DNA of 64,000 nt, taken from positions 2,976,001 through 3,040,000 of the forward strand of contig NZ_CP026514.1 of assembly GCF_002953935.1 (NCBI RefSeq), written 5' to 3'. The notes beneath the pieces are model-generated. The model was not told the DNA's origin and did no database searches. It worked only from the letters and a program-made list of their open reading frames with translations. The stretch is from Arthrobacter sp. PGP41 (GTDB lineage: Bacteria > Actinomycetota > Actinomycetes > Actinomycetales > Micrococcaceae). This document shows, piece by piece, positions 53,541 to 63,061 of the stretch. The position numbers were made by a program, and so were the translations under genes. Positions within the stretch are counted from its first letter, which is position 1, and each line of letters begins with the position of its first letter.

Positions 53541-55394
53541 TCAGGGGCCCGTGGGGACGCTGAGCTGGGACTCGAACATCCGGAAATACCGCCCGTGAAG
53601 TGCCACCAGTTCCTTGTGCGTGCCCTGCTCCACAACCCTGCCGTCCTCCAGCATGTACACGATGTCCGCCTTCTCGATGGTGGCCAGGCGGTGGCTGATG
53701 GCGATGATCGTGCTGCCGCGGTCGGCGAAGAGGCGGGTGAAGATCCGGTGCTCGGCGAGGGCGTCGATGGCTGAGGTGGGCTCGTCCATCACCATGAACG
53801 AAGCGTTCCGGTAGAAGTTGCGGGCCATCGCGAGCCGTTGCCACTGTCCGCCCGAGAGGCCGCTGCCCTTCCGGCCGCGCGGGTCCTCCATCCAGTTGCT
53901 GACGTGGTTTTCCATGCCGTTGGGCAGTCTGTTGATGAACTCCAGCGCCTCCGCGTCCGCGGCGGCCTTGCGGATGCGCGCATCGTCGCGCGGCGAGTCG
54001 ACGTCGCCGAAGTAGATGTTTTCCGCGGCGGTGGCGAACTCGTATTTGAGGAATTCCTGGCTCAGCACCGCCAGGTGCCGGTGCCAGGAGGTGACGTCGA
54101 CGGCGGCGAGGTCCACGCCGTCGAGCATTACCTGCCCGGAGTCTGGGCGGTAGAGTCCGGCGAGGATGCGGATCAGGGTGGACTTTCCGGCACCGTTCTC
54201 CCCCACGATGGCGATGTGCTGGCCCTCGCGGATGGTCAGGCTCACGCCGCGGATCACCTCGATGTCGCTGCCCGTGTAGGTGAAGCGGATGTCTTTCAGC
54301 TCAACGGTCTTCGGGGATCCCAGCAGGGGCGGCGCATGCTCCGAGTGCACGGGCAGGGCCATGAACAGCTCGTAGTCCTTGAGGTTGGCCAGGTCCTCGT
54401 CGATGGAACTGAGGGAGGATACGAGGCTGTTCGCGGTGGACAGTGCCCTGCTGACAATCTGCTGTACGTAGAGGAACTGGCCCACGGGCTGGGCCCGGGC
54501 GATGATCTGCCCCACCACCCAGATCAGGGATACCACTTCCGCGCCGTACTGCAGGGCGTCAGCGGCGAGCTGCTTGGGGATGTACCGGCGCTGGAAATCA
54601 AGCCGGCGGCGCTCATCCGCGTCACGGAGGCGGGAACGGAGGTCCATCAGGAATCCCACGATGCCGTAGAGGCGCATCTCCGCGATGTGCTGCGGCCGGA
54701 GGAGGTTCGTTTCGATCATCCTCCGCTGCCGGCGCGAGTCCACCTGGGTGTTCCAGTGGGCAATCTGCTCACGGGACAGTTTGAACTGCAGGTAGACGCT
54801 GGGCACGATGGCCACCAGGACAATCACCGCGATCCACCAGCTGACCAGGAGCAGCGCCCCGACGGCGAGGATCACCGATACGAGCTGGGTGAAGATGGCG
54901 GCGATCCGGTCCAGCACCCGGGCGTAGCTGTCGGAGAAACGCTTGGCGCGGTCGTACAGGTCTACGGTCTCTTTGTCGTCGTACCGCCAGAACTCCAGCG
55001 CCAGGAACCGCTGGTACATCTGGTCGCCCACAATGGCGCCCACCTTGAAGCTCATCAGCTGCTGGATGTAGCGGTCCACGCTGCTGAAGGCGCCCCAGAA
55101 CAGCCCGAGGGCGGCGGTGATGATGACGTAGACGATGGCCAGCTGCCCTGCGCCGGAATCACCGGCGTACGCCGCTGCCAGCGCCGTTGTGGTGAGCGCA
55201 GCGTAGTAGGTGGTCACCAAGGGAAGCACGGCCGAGATCAGCGAGCCGAGCACCTTCATGATCACAGCGCCAGGCGAGGCATGGAAGCTGACGCGCAGTA
55301 CCTGGGCCACGGCGCGGGCGTACGGGCGAAGGGCCAGACGCCGCGAGGGGTCCCGCTTGGGGGTAAGCTCCGCCGGATGTTGCGTTGGGGGCAT
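53541..55394 (-). CDS. ABC transporter, fused membrane-ATPase (exporter type)
   Basis: A 617-aa half-transporter. The membrane domain has six segments (about 38-320), and the ATPase domain (about 360-600) has GENGAGKST, LSGGQWQR, VMDEPTSAIDA and the switch His in ISHRLA. The layout is that of homodimeric exporters of lipids, drugs or peptides; the long, amphipathic N-terminal part is like that of lantibiotic/peptide-type half-transporters. No peptide gene or partner half-transporter adjoins it. A leaderless promoter sets the ATG. Confidence 0.87.
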   Translation of the reverse strand: MPPTQHPAELTPKRDPSRRLALRPYARAVAQVLRVSFHASPGAVIMKVLGSLISAVLPLVTTYYAALTTTALAAAYAGDSGAGQLAIVYVIITAALGLFWGAFSSVDRYIQQLMSFKVGAIVGDQMYQRFLALEFWRYDDKETVDLYDRAKRFSDSYARVLDRIAAIFTQLVSVILAVGALLLVSWWIAVIVLVAIVPSVYLQFKLSREQIAHWNTQVDSRRQRRMIETNLLRPQHIAEMRLYGIVGFLMDLRSRLRDADERRRLDFQRRYIPKQLAADALQYGAEVVSLIWVVGQIIARAQPVGQFLYVQQIVSRALSTANSLVSSLSSIDEDLANLKDYELFMALPVHSEHAPPLLGSPKTVELKDIRFTYTGSDIEVIRGVSLTIREGQHIAIVGENGAGKSTLIRILAGLYRPDSGQVMLDGVDLAAVDVTSWHRHLAVLSQEFLKYEFATAAENIYFGDVDSPRDDARIRKAAADAEALEFINRLPNGMENHVSNWMEDPRGRKGSGLSGGQWQRLAMARNFYRNASFMVMDEPTSAIDALAEHRIFTRLFADRGSTIIAISHRLATIEKADIVYMLEDGRVVEQGTHKELVALHGRYFRMFESQLSVPTGP

Positions 55395-55400
55395 GGTCTC

Positions 55401-55406
55401 AGCCTA
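55401..55406 (-). promoter_or_regulatory. Leaderless -10 element (TAGGCT) for the ABC exporter gene
   Basis: TAGGCT, six bases, ATG at 55394. Confidence 0.55.
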
Positions 55407-55419
55407 GTGCCGCGCAAAC

Positions 55420-55447
55420 AAGGGATGGGCAGCAGTGCCCATCCCTT
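55420..55447 (-). terminator. Terminator downstream of guaB
   Basis: A perfect 12-bp stem (55420-55431 with 55436-55447) with a 4-base loop lies eight bases past the guaB stop and about 15 bases before the -10 of the next gene. Confidence 0.75.
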
Positions 55448-55455
55448 CCAGGTGT

Positions 55456-57135
<1,680 letters not shown>

Positions 57136-57198
57136 CTATTCCTCGCCTGCAATGTGAGCAACTGCACGTCCCGGCCTGCCGATGTGGAGTCCCGGCCC

Positions 57199-57357
57199 TC
57201 AGCTCCAGCCCGTGGCTGCCAGCAGCCGCTCCTCAAACATGGGGATCATGCTTTCCACGTGCGTCCGGGTGGGGTGGTTGTCGTCCTTGTACACATAGAC
57301 GTTCCCCACAACGCCAGGGCAGATCCCCCGCGCGCAGATGAAGTCGCCCAGATCCAT
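57199..57357 (-). pseudogene. Remnant of the C-terminal SGNH domain of an OafA-type acyltransferase
   Basis: About 52 codons end in a normal-looking stop. The segment GDFICARGICP, then GVVGNVYVYKDDNH and LTRTHVESM-like helix, matches the last SGNH block (Cys pair and DxxH) of acyltransferase-3/SGNH fusion proteins, where Asp and His of the DDNH motif complete the catalytic triad. The other 600 or so residues of such a protein are absent; upstream is the monooxygenase gene. It appears to be a leftover from a deletion. Confidence 0.55.
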
Positions 57358-57432
57358 TGAGGTGCAGCCGTTCCGTGCGGGTGGGGACGCCGAGGATTGG
57401 GGTGCCTGTTCCTGCCATCGACACAAAAGAGC

Positions 57433-58539
57433 TCACTGGCGCATGGGCAAAGCATCAATCCTTCCGAGTTGGGGAATTTTTCCCGCCAGGTACCGCGCGT
57501 CGCGGCCGACTCCGGGAAGGGTGGCGGATACCGCCGCGTACTGGAATTCCTGCCCCAGGAAGAACAGCCCGGGTGTATCCAGGGCGACACCGCGGTATTG
57601 TCGCGGCAGCCCGCCGCCGTCGAGCAGGTCCGGATCGATCCAGCTGAAATCGTCCCGGAACCCCGTGCACCAGATCACGTTCGCCGCCTCCTGCCGGGTG
57701 CCGTCCGCCAGTACCGGCATGCCGTCCTCCACGCCGGCCACCCGCGGTGCGAGCCGCACGCCGGCAGCCGCCAGGTCCTTGGTCTTGGTGCGGATCAGGG
57801 GCGTGGCGTGCGCTTTGAAGACGGGCGCCGCTTTGCGCCCGATGGGCGTGCCTAGCGTGAGCACATGAAGCCCAAGGAAGCGCATGAGCGGCAGGACGTA
57901 GCGGGCAGCGGCCCGGCCATGCTTCACCGGAAGCTCGCCGCCGGGCTTGCCCGCCGCGGTAGTGGGATGGGTCCGGCATACTTCGAGGGCTATCTCCGCA
58001 CCCGAGTTCCCCAGGCCAACCACCAGGACCGGCCCGTCCTGCAGCTGGCCCGGATTCCGGTAGTCGGCCGAGTGGAGCTGGAGTATGGAGGGGGCAAGGT
58101 TCGCCGCAAAACCAGGCACTTTGGGTGCCTGGCTGACCCCCGTGGCCACGACGGCGTTCCGCGCCTCCCAGCGGCGGCCGTTGGACGCTGCCACGAAGTG
58201 GTCCGCGTCCCGCCACAGGCGTTCCACCCGGGTGCCGTGGAGTATGGGCAGGCCCTTCCGCGCCGCATAGTTTTCCAGGTATCCGGCCACCTCATCCTTT
58301 GTGGGGAAGGACAGCGGATGGGCCGGGAATGGCTCTCCGGGAAGTCCGTCGAACTTCGCGGGGGTGAACAGCCGGAGCGAATCCCACCGCTGGCGCCAGG
58401 CGTCGCCGGTGCGCGGGTCTGCGTCCAGGATGAGGAAGTTCCGTTGCTGCTCCTTGAGGTGGTGGCCCAGGGCGAGTCCCGCCTGGCCGCCGCCGATGAT
58501 CATTGTGTCCAACATGCCGGTCACATTGCTGCTGTTCAT
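57433..58539 (-). CDS. FAD/NAD(P)-dependent flavin monooxygenase (CzcO-like)
   Basis: A 368-aa flavoenzyme with two Rossmann motifs: FAD-binding IIGGGQAGLALG (about 13-24) and NADPH-binding VVGLGNSGAEIALE (about 170-183). The CzcO/Trk-like family blocks GDAWRQRWDSLRLFTPAKFDGLPG and VIWCTGFRDDFSWID are present. It lacks the complete Baeyer-Villiger fingerprint. The ATG at 58539 has AGGAG ahead and overlaps the PQ-loop stop as ATGA. Substrate is unknown. Regulation by the neighbouring LuxR protein is possible. Confidence 0.82.
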   Translation of the reverse strand: MNSSNVTGMLDTMIIGGGQAGLALGHHLKEQQRNFLILDADPRTGDAWRQRWDSLRLFTPAKFDGLPGEPFPAHPLSFPTKDEVAGYLENYAARKGLPILHGTRVERLWRDADHFVAASNGRRWEARNAVVATGVSQAPKVPGFAANLAPSILQLHSADYRNPGQLQDGPVLVVGLGNSGAEIALEVCRTHPTTAAGKPGGELPVKHGRAAARYVLPLMRFLGLHVLTLGTPIGRKAAPVFKAHATPLIRTKTKDLAAAGVRLAPRVAGVEDGMPVLADGTRQEAANVIWCTGFRDDFSWIDPDLLDGGGLPRQYRGVALDTPGLFFLGQEFQYAAVSATLPGVGRDARYLAGKIPQLGRIDALPMRQ

Positions 58540-58877
58540 GGCTGAGCTCCTGCTGTGCTGATGGGAATGCCGTTTCTGAGCCTTCCGGTCCTGCTGCCTT
58601 GCATCCTCCCCGTCCGGCCTGCGTCCCTGTAGCGCAGCCACCAGGCCAGCATCAGGGCGGAGGCCACGACGTAGGCGAGATGGAGGGCCCAGATGGGTCC
58701 GGCCGGGAGGCTGAACACGTACACGGAATGGACCGCATTGGCCGCATTGGTCAGCAGCAGGTTGCCCAGGCTGTAGGAGGCCAGGTCTTTGGTCCGTGCC
58801 GCCCTGACCAGCATCGGCACCATACCGAGGGCGAAGAGCACCGTGGAGAGGGTGCCTGCAAGGACTGAAAGGTTCAT
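58536..58877 (-). CDS. PQ-loop/SemiSWEET-like membrane protein
   Basis: A 113-aa protein with three membrane segments (about 4-23, 33-55, 62-82), the organisation of one SemiSWEET triple-helix bundle. The loop TKDLASYSLGNLLLTNAANAVHSVYVF fits the PQ-loop family although the Pro-Gln pair itself is not retained. SemiSWEETs dimerise to move small sugars; transport here is conjecture. The C-terminus is basic. The ATGA overlap with the monooxygenase indicates an operon. Confidence 0.6.
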   Translation of the reverse strand: MNLSVLAGTLSTVLFALGMVPMLVRAARTKDLASYSLGNLLLTNAANAVHSVYVFSLPAGPIWALHLAYVVASALMLAWWLRYRDAGRTGRMQGSRTGRLRNGIPISTAGAQP

Positions 58878-58883
58878 GTTTGA

Positions 58884-58889
58884 AGGCTA
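58884..58889 (-). promoter_or_regulatory. Leaderless -10 element (TAGCCT) for the PQ-loop/monooxygenase operon
   Basis: TAGCCT, six bases, ATG at 58877. Confidence 0.55.
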
Positions 58890-58969
58890 TGGGCCGTGAA
58901 CGGGCGGCCGCGTCGGACAAAACATGCAACTGCGCCGCAGGACCTGCTGGGTAATTTTGTGTACTCCCC

Positions 58970-60613
58970 CTAGCCGGTGACCCCGTGCTCGAAGGCGTAC
59001 TTTGTGGCTGCAGCCCGGGAGGACAGTCCAAGCTTCAGGAAGATGTTGCTGATATGCCGGGCCACGGTTTTCTCGCTGAGGAAAAGGTGCGCCGCGATGG
59101 CGCGGTTACCCTCCCCGGAAGCCACGAGCCGAAGCACCTCCACCTCCCGCGGGGTCAGGGGACCCTGGCGCCGGCCGCCGTCGTCCGGGCCCGCCTGCAT
59201 CAGGGAAGCCGCCCAGGCGGCGGCCGGAGCGGCGCCAAGTTCGAGGAATTCAGCATGGGCGGACTCAAAATCCATCAGCGCGGAGGCTTCGTCGCCCAGC
59301 GAACGGCAGGCAATTCCGATCAGCACCCGGCACCGGGCCGCCTCGTACGGCACACCAAGTCCAGCCCACAGGTGCCAGGCCTGCCGCAGAGACACGCACG
59401 CGGCGGCAGGATGATCTTCCGCCAGCCGGACCGCCCCATCCGCCTGGCTGGCTGCCGCCCGGACCATTGGTTTGGGGTACTCCCGGGCGAAGGACTCCAG
59501 CTCTGCGGCGGCCCGGGCCGCTGCTTCCGCATCGGCTGCGGCCAACTCGATCTCCACCATTGCCGGCAGCAGGTGCCGGCGGGTGGCCTGATCAGCTTCG
59601 CCGGCGGTCCGGCGGATCATCGTCTGCGCCTGCCGCGGGTCACCACGGGCCAGCCGAAGAAGGGCAAGGCCAGGCTGGGGCTCGTAGCCGCTCCGCGCTG
59701 CCTGCCGGTAGGAGGCCTCGGCTGCGTCAAGGTCGCCGGCGAGACGCTGCACCTCGCCCTGCTGGTAGTAGCCGCCGAACAGCGCCTGGGGATCGCCTTG
59801 GATTGCCCGCTTCCGGGCGACCGCCGCTGCCTCCAGTGCTTCATGCCAGGCGCCGTGGAGCCGGAAGAGCTCGGCCCGGTGGGACTGGCACTGGCCGCTG
59901 AAAGGCACCATATCCGGGCGGGCAGCGCACCAGCGGTCGAGGGCCGCTGTCCACTCCAACGCCCTTTTCAGGTCGAAGGCCAGATGGCAATTGCCGATGA
60001 CTGCGCAGTAAATGATGCCGGAAGGGATCGGGGAGAGTTCCCCTGTAGTTACGGCGACCATGGCCTCATCGAACAAGCTGATTGCCTCGTCCGCGCGGCC
60101 CAGCATCAGTGTGGCCTGACCGGTGCCAAGAAGGCCCAGGGCGGACAGGTCCTTGTCCTGGAACCTTCGGCCGAACTCGGAAGCCTGGGAGAAGAGCTGG
60201 AGTGCCGCTGCGGGCTCCCCGCCATAGAGTTTGCCCAAGGCTGCGGGGACCAGCAGGAACCCCTCCACCACGTTGGGCTCCGTCAGCTCATCCAGGAGCC
60301 GCTGGCCACGGGCGAACCATCCCCCCGCCTGCCCCGCCTCGCCGAGGTTCATGAACTGGATCCCGAGCCAGCCGGCGCACCGGGCGGCCCCTGCCACATC
60401 GCCGACTTCCAAGTACTCTTCGTGGGCGCGGGCGAGTGTGTCCAGGCCCGTTGTTGTGTTTCCGGTCAGGATCTCGGCGGTGGCCAGCCGTTCAAGGTCG
60501 GCGGCGGGAAGCCCGCCACGCTGGTTCGCGTCCGTGTAGCTCCTGAGGGAATCGGTCCAGCGATTCTCCCGGAAGGCTGACCTGCCGTCGTCAATGGCCG
60601 TTTCAGTTGACAC
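58970..60613 (-). CDS. LuxR family regulator with TPR-rich sensor region
   Basis: A 547-aa cytoplasmic regulator. Residues about 5-475 form TPR-like helical hairpins rich in Ala; the C-terminal LuxR/NarL HTH (about 482-540) reads LTPREVEVLRLVASGEGNRAIAAHLFLSEKTVARHISNIFLKLGLSSRAAA in its four helices. No AAA/LAL ATPase domain is present. AAGGAGGT at a good distance fixes the GTG start at 60613. It lies just upstream of the PQ-loop/monooxygenase operon on the same strand and probably activates it. Confidence 0.88.
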   Translation of the reverse strand: MSTETAIDDGRSAFRENRWTDSLRSYTDANQRGGLPAADLERLATAEILTGNTTTGLDTLARAHEEYLEVGDVAGAARCAGWLGIQFMNLGEAGQAGGWFARGQRLLDELTEPNVVEGFLLVPAALGKLYGGEPAAALQLFSQASEFGRRFQDKDLSALGLLGTGQATLMLGRADEAISLFDEAMVAVTTGELSPIPSGIIYCAVIGNCHLAFDLKRALEWTAALDRWCAARPDMVPFSGQCQSHRAELFRLHGAWHEALEAAAVARKRAIQGDPQALFGGYYQQGEVQRLAGDLDAAEASYRQAARSGYEPQPGLALLRLARGDPRQAQTMIRRTAGEADQATRRHLLPAMVEIELAAADAEAAARAAAELESFAREYPKPMVRAAASQADGAVRLAEDHPAAACVSLRQAWHLWAGLGVPYEAARCRVLIGIACRSLGDEASALMDFESAHAEFLELGAAPAAAWAASLMQAGPDDGGRRQGPLTPREVEVLRLVASGEGNRAIAAHLFLSEKTVARHISNIFLKLGLSSRAAATKYAFEHGVTG

Positions 60614-60642
60614 TCGGACCTCCTTGGGCACCCGCCCGCGCC

Positions 60643-60676
60643 GCCGGCCTCGCCGCCCCGCCGGCCTCGCCGCCCC
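60643..60676. repeat. 17-bp perfect tandem duplication
   Basis: Two copies of a unit beginning GCCGGCCTCGCC (60643-60659 and 60660-60676) lie between the ligB stop and the luxR-type start. A CCCGGGCG/CGCCCGGG hairpin (60674-60694) overlaps their end and may terminate ligB. Confidence 0.8.
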
Positions 60677-60757
60677 GGGCGCCGGTCGCCCGGGACCTAA
60701 GCGTCACGCTACGCCCGGTGCACATCGGGCACAAGCGGCTGGAAGAGGCGGGTCCGG

Positions 60758-62281
60758 CTACGGCCGCAGCAGCCCGCGCAGGGTCTGGATGGTGTCCGCG
60801 TCCGCTACCGTTTTGTCGTCCCGGTAGCGCTTAACGCGCGCAAAGCGCAGCGCGATACCGCCGGGATAGCGGGACGACTGCTGTACACCGTCGATGGCAA
60901 TCTCGACCACCGTGACCGGCTCTACCCAGACGGTGCCCGCCGTGCGCCGCACCTCAAGTTCCTGGAACCGCACGGTCTGCCAGCGCAGCAGCTCATCAGT
61001 GAGGCCCTTGAAGGTCTTGCCCACCATGACGTAGCCGCCCGGATCGCCAAACTCACCCGTGGGGTCCAAGGCGCCAAGGTGCAGGTTGGACAGCAGCCCG
61101 GTGCGCCGGCCCGAGCCCCATTCGCAGGCGAGCACCACGAGGTCGTAGGTGAGCACCGGCTTCACCTTGATCCAGTTGGAGCCGCGGCGGCCGGCCGCGT
61201 AAGCGGACCCCACGGCCTTGACCACCACGCCCTCATGGCCGGCGGCGAGTGCATCGCGCGATACCCTTTCGGCAACGGCCGCGTCCGCCGTGATCTTCCC
61301 GGGAATCCGGTGCCCGGGCACGATGCTTTCAAGCACGCCGAGGCGTGTGGACAATGGTTCGTCCAGCAGGTCCCGCCCGTCAAGGTGCAGCACGTCGAAG
61401 AACCACGGATGCAGCAACGTCTCGCGTGCAGCGTCCGCCCCGAACCGGGACATGGTTTCCTGGAACGGCCGGGGGCCGCCGTCCTCATCCAGGGCGAGGG
61501 TCTCGCCGTCGAGGATCACGTCCCGCACCCCAAGTCCGCGTACCACCTCCACCACCTCAGGCAGCCTGTGGGTCACTTCCGCCAAGGTGCGGGTGTAGAT
61601 GCGCACCTCGTCGCCGGTGCGGTGCACCTGGATGCGTGCGCCGTCGAGCTTGTATTCCACGGACGCCTCCCCGGTGACATCCAGCGCCGCGCCGACGCTG
61701 GCCGCGGTTGAGGCGAGCATGGGCTGCACGGGGCGTCCCACGACGAGTCCGACGGCGGCAAGCTCGGCCGGCGTTCCCGTGAGGGCCAGCACGGCGGTGT
61801 GGCCGAGATCGCCGGAGAGCATGGCCGCGCGGCGCACGGCCTCAACCGGCCGGCCGGAAGCACGGGCCACCGCATCCGCCAGTACGCCCTCCAGAGCACC
61901 GGTCCGCAGTTCTCCCAGCAGCACGCCGGCGATGAATGCCTGCTCGCGTTCAGTTGCTGCCGCCGTGAGCGTCCTGAGGGTCGCAGCACGTTCTGCTGCC
62001 GATCCCGCGCCTGCTGTTGCGAGCAGCCGGTCCAACGCCGCATCGAGGTCTGCGACAGTAAGCCTGGGCTCGGCGGCCGGCTCCCCCATGGCCGCTGACA
62101 TGCCGCGCCAGCCAATCCCTACCCGGCCCTGGCGCGGCCTGGCAGCCAGCAGGCCCACCGCCGTCGCGATCTCCGCGGGCTCGAGGCGGCGCAGCAGGTG
62201 CGCCAGTGCGTCAACTTTCGCCAGCCGGGACCGGGTGGACGCGACGGCAGCCGAAGTTCTCACGAGCTCGTCGAGCAGCAT
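60758..62281 (-). CDS. ligB: ATP-dependent DNA ligase (LigB type)
   Basis: A 507-aa ligase of the same length as M. tuberculosis LigB. The N-terminal DNA-binding domain (about 1-190) is followed by the adenylation domain with EYKLDGARIQVHR, the AMP-accepting Lys at 211, then RLPE and DGE (VILDGETLA) motifs, EGVVVKAVGS, and the OB-fold end. It seals single-strand nicks and is non-essential in relatives. The ATG at 62281 has a weak -10 (CAGACT) six bases upstream; the open frame beyond is antisense to the next gene. Confidence 0.93.
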   Translation of the reverse strand: MLLDELVRTSAAVASTRSRLAKVDALAHLLRRLEPAEIATAVGLLAARPRQGRVGIGWRGMSAAMGEPAAEPRLTVADLDAALDRLLATAGAGSAAERAATLRTLTAAATEREQAFIAGVLLGELRTGALEGVLADAVARASGRPVEAVRRAAMLSGDLGHTAVLALTGTPAELAAVGLVVGRPVQPMLASTAASVGAALDVTGEASVEYKLDGARIQVHRTGDEVRIYTRTLAEVTHRLPEVVEVVRGLGVRDVILDGETLALDEDGGPRPFQETMSRFGADAARETLLHPWFFDVLHLDGRDLLDEPLSTRLGVLESIVPGHRIPGKITADAAVAERVSRDALAAGHEGVVVKAVGSAYAAGRRGSNWIKVKPVLTYDLVVLACEWGSGRRTGLLSNLHLGALDPTGEFGDPGGYVMVGKTFKGLTDELLRWQTVRFQELEVRRTAGTVWVEPVTVVEIAIDGVQQSSRYPGGIALRFARVKRYRDDKTVADADTIQTLRGLLRP

Positions 62282-62359
62282 TGCCCCAGTCTGCCACGGC
62301 TGTTGCGCTGCAGGCGGCTGATGCTGGACAGGGCCGGAACTCCGCCCCAAAATGGGCTG

Positions 62360-62962
62360 GTGGGGATCATCATCGCCAACCTGTTCATCACCCTCGACGG
62401 CGTCTACCAGGCGCCCGGCGGCCGCGAGGAGGACACTGCGGGCGGCTTCGCCTTCGGCGGCTGGCAGGCGCCGGTTTCCGACGACGAGGCTGAAGCGGCC
62501 ATCGAGGCTGAGATCAGCCAGATCGACGCCCTGCTTCTCGGCCGGAAAACCTACGACATTTTCGCCTCCTACTGGCCCCGCCAGTCCGGTGATATCGGGG
62601 GCACGCTCAACCGGGTGCCGAAGTACGTTGTCTCCGGCGCCCTCACCTCTCCGAGCTGGGCGGGCACAACAGTCCTGCCGGATGCCACGGCCGCGGGCCG
62701 GCTGCGGGAGGAATACGACCAGGTGCACATGTTCGGCAGCGGCGTCCTCATCCGTTCGCTGCTCGCGGCAAACGTACTGGACCGCCTCCACCTCTGGCTC
62801 TATCCGGTAACCCTCGGGCAGGGCAAGCGCCTGTTCGACGCCGGGACGATCCCTGCGTCCTTCCGCCTCGCGGAGCCGGCGCGCAGCTTCCCGAAGGGGG
62901 CGGTGTCGCTGGTCTATGAGCGCGCGGGCGACGTTGAGACGCAGGACATGCCGGGCACGTAA
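62360..62962 (+). CDS. RibD_C/dihydrofolate reductase family protein
   Basis: A 200-aa protein with the DHFR-like fold. The N-terminal ANLFITLDGVYQAPGG, the middle ALLLGRKTYDIFASYWP, YVVSGALTSPSW and the end VHMFGSGVLIRSLLAANVLDRLHLWLYPVTLGQGKRLF are marks of the RibD_C family seen in stress-linked oxidoreductases. The GTG at 62360 is chosen because 54 upstream codons are antisense to ligB. Cofactor is probably NADPH; substrate unknown. It converges with groEL at a bidirectional terminator. Confidence 0.82.
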   Translation: MGIIIANLFITLDGVYQAPGGREEDTAGGFAFGGWQAPVSDDEAEAAIEAEISQIDALLLGRKTYDIFASYWPRQSGDIGGTLNRVPKYVVSGALTSPSWAGTTVLPDATAAGRLREEYDQVHMFGSGVLIRSLLAANVLDRLHLWLYPVTLGQGKRLFDAGTIPASFRLAEPARSFPKGAVSLVYERAGDVETQDMPGT

Positions 62963-62992
62963 GTCCGCGCCGCTCCCGCCGTCCCGCCGACG

Positions 62993-63028
62993 AAAAAACC
63001 GGCCCAGCGGATGCTGGACCGGTTTTTT
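62993..63028. terminator. Bidirectional intrinsic terminator between the reductase gene and groEL
   Basis: A 16-bp stem (62993-63008 with 63013-63028), one mismatch, loop GGAT, with an A6 flank at one end and T6 at the other, so it works on both strands. Confidence 0.85.
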
Positions 63029-63061
63029 CGCGTACACGGTTGCCCCGTGCGCAGCTACTTG

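Noticed and set aside
53541..55394. Lantibiotic or peptide exporter with its own biosynthetic cluster
   Set aside because: Neighbours are guaB and guaB3 and no precursor peptide or modifying enzyme is visible.
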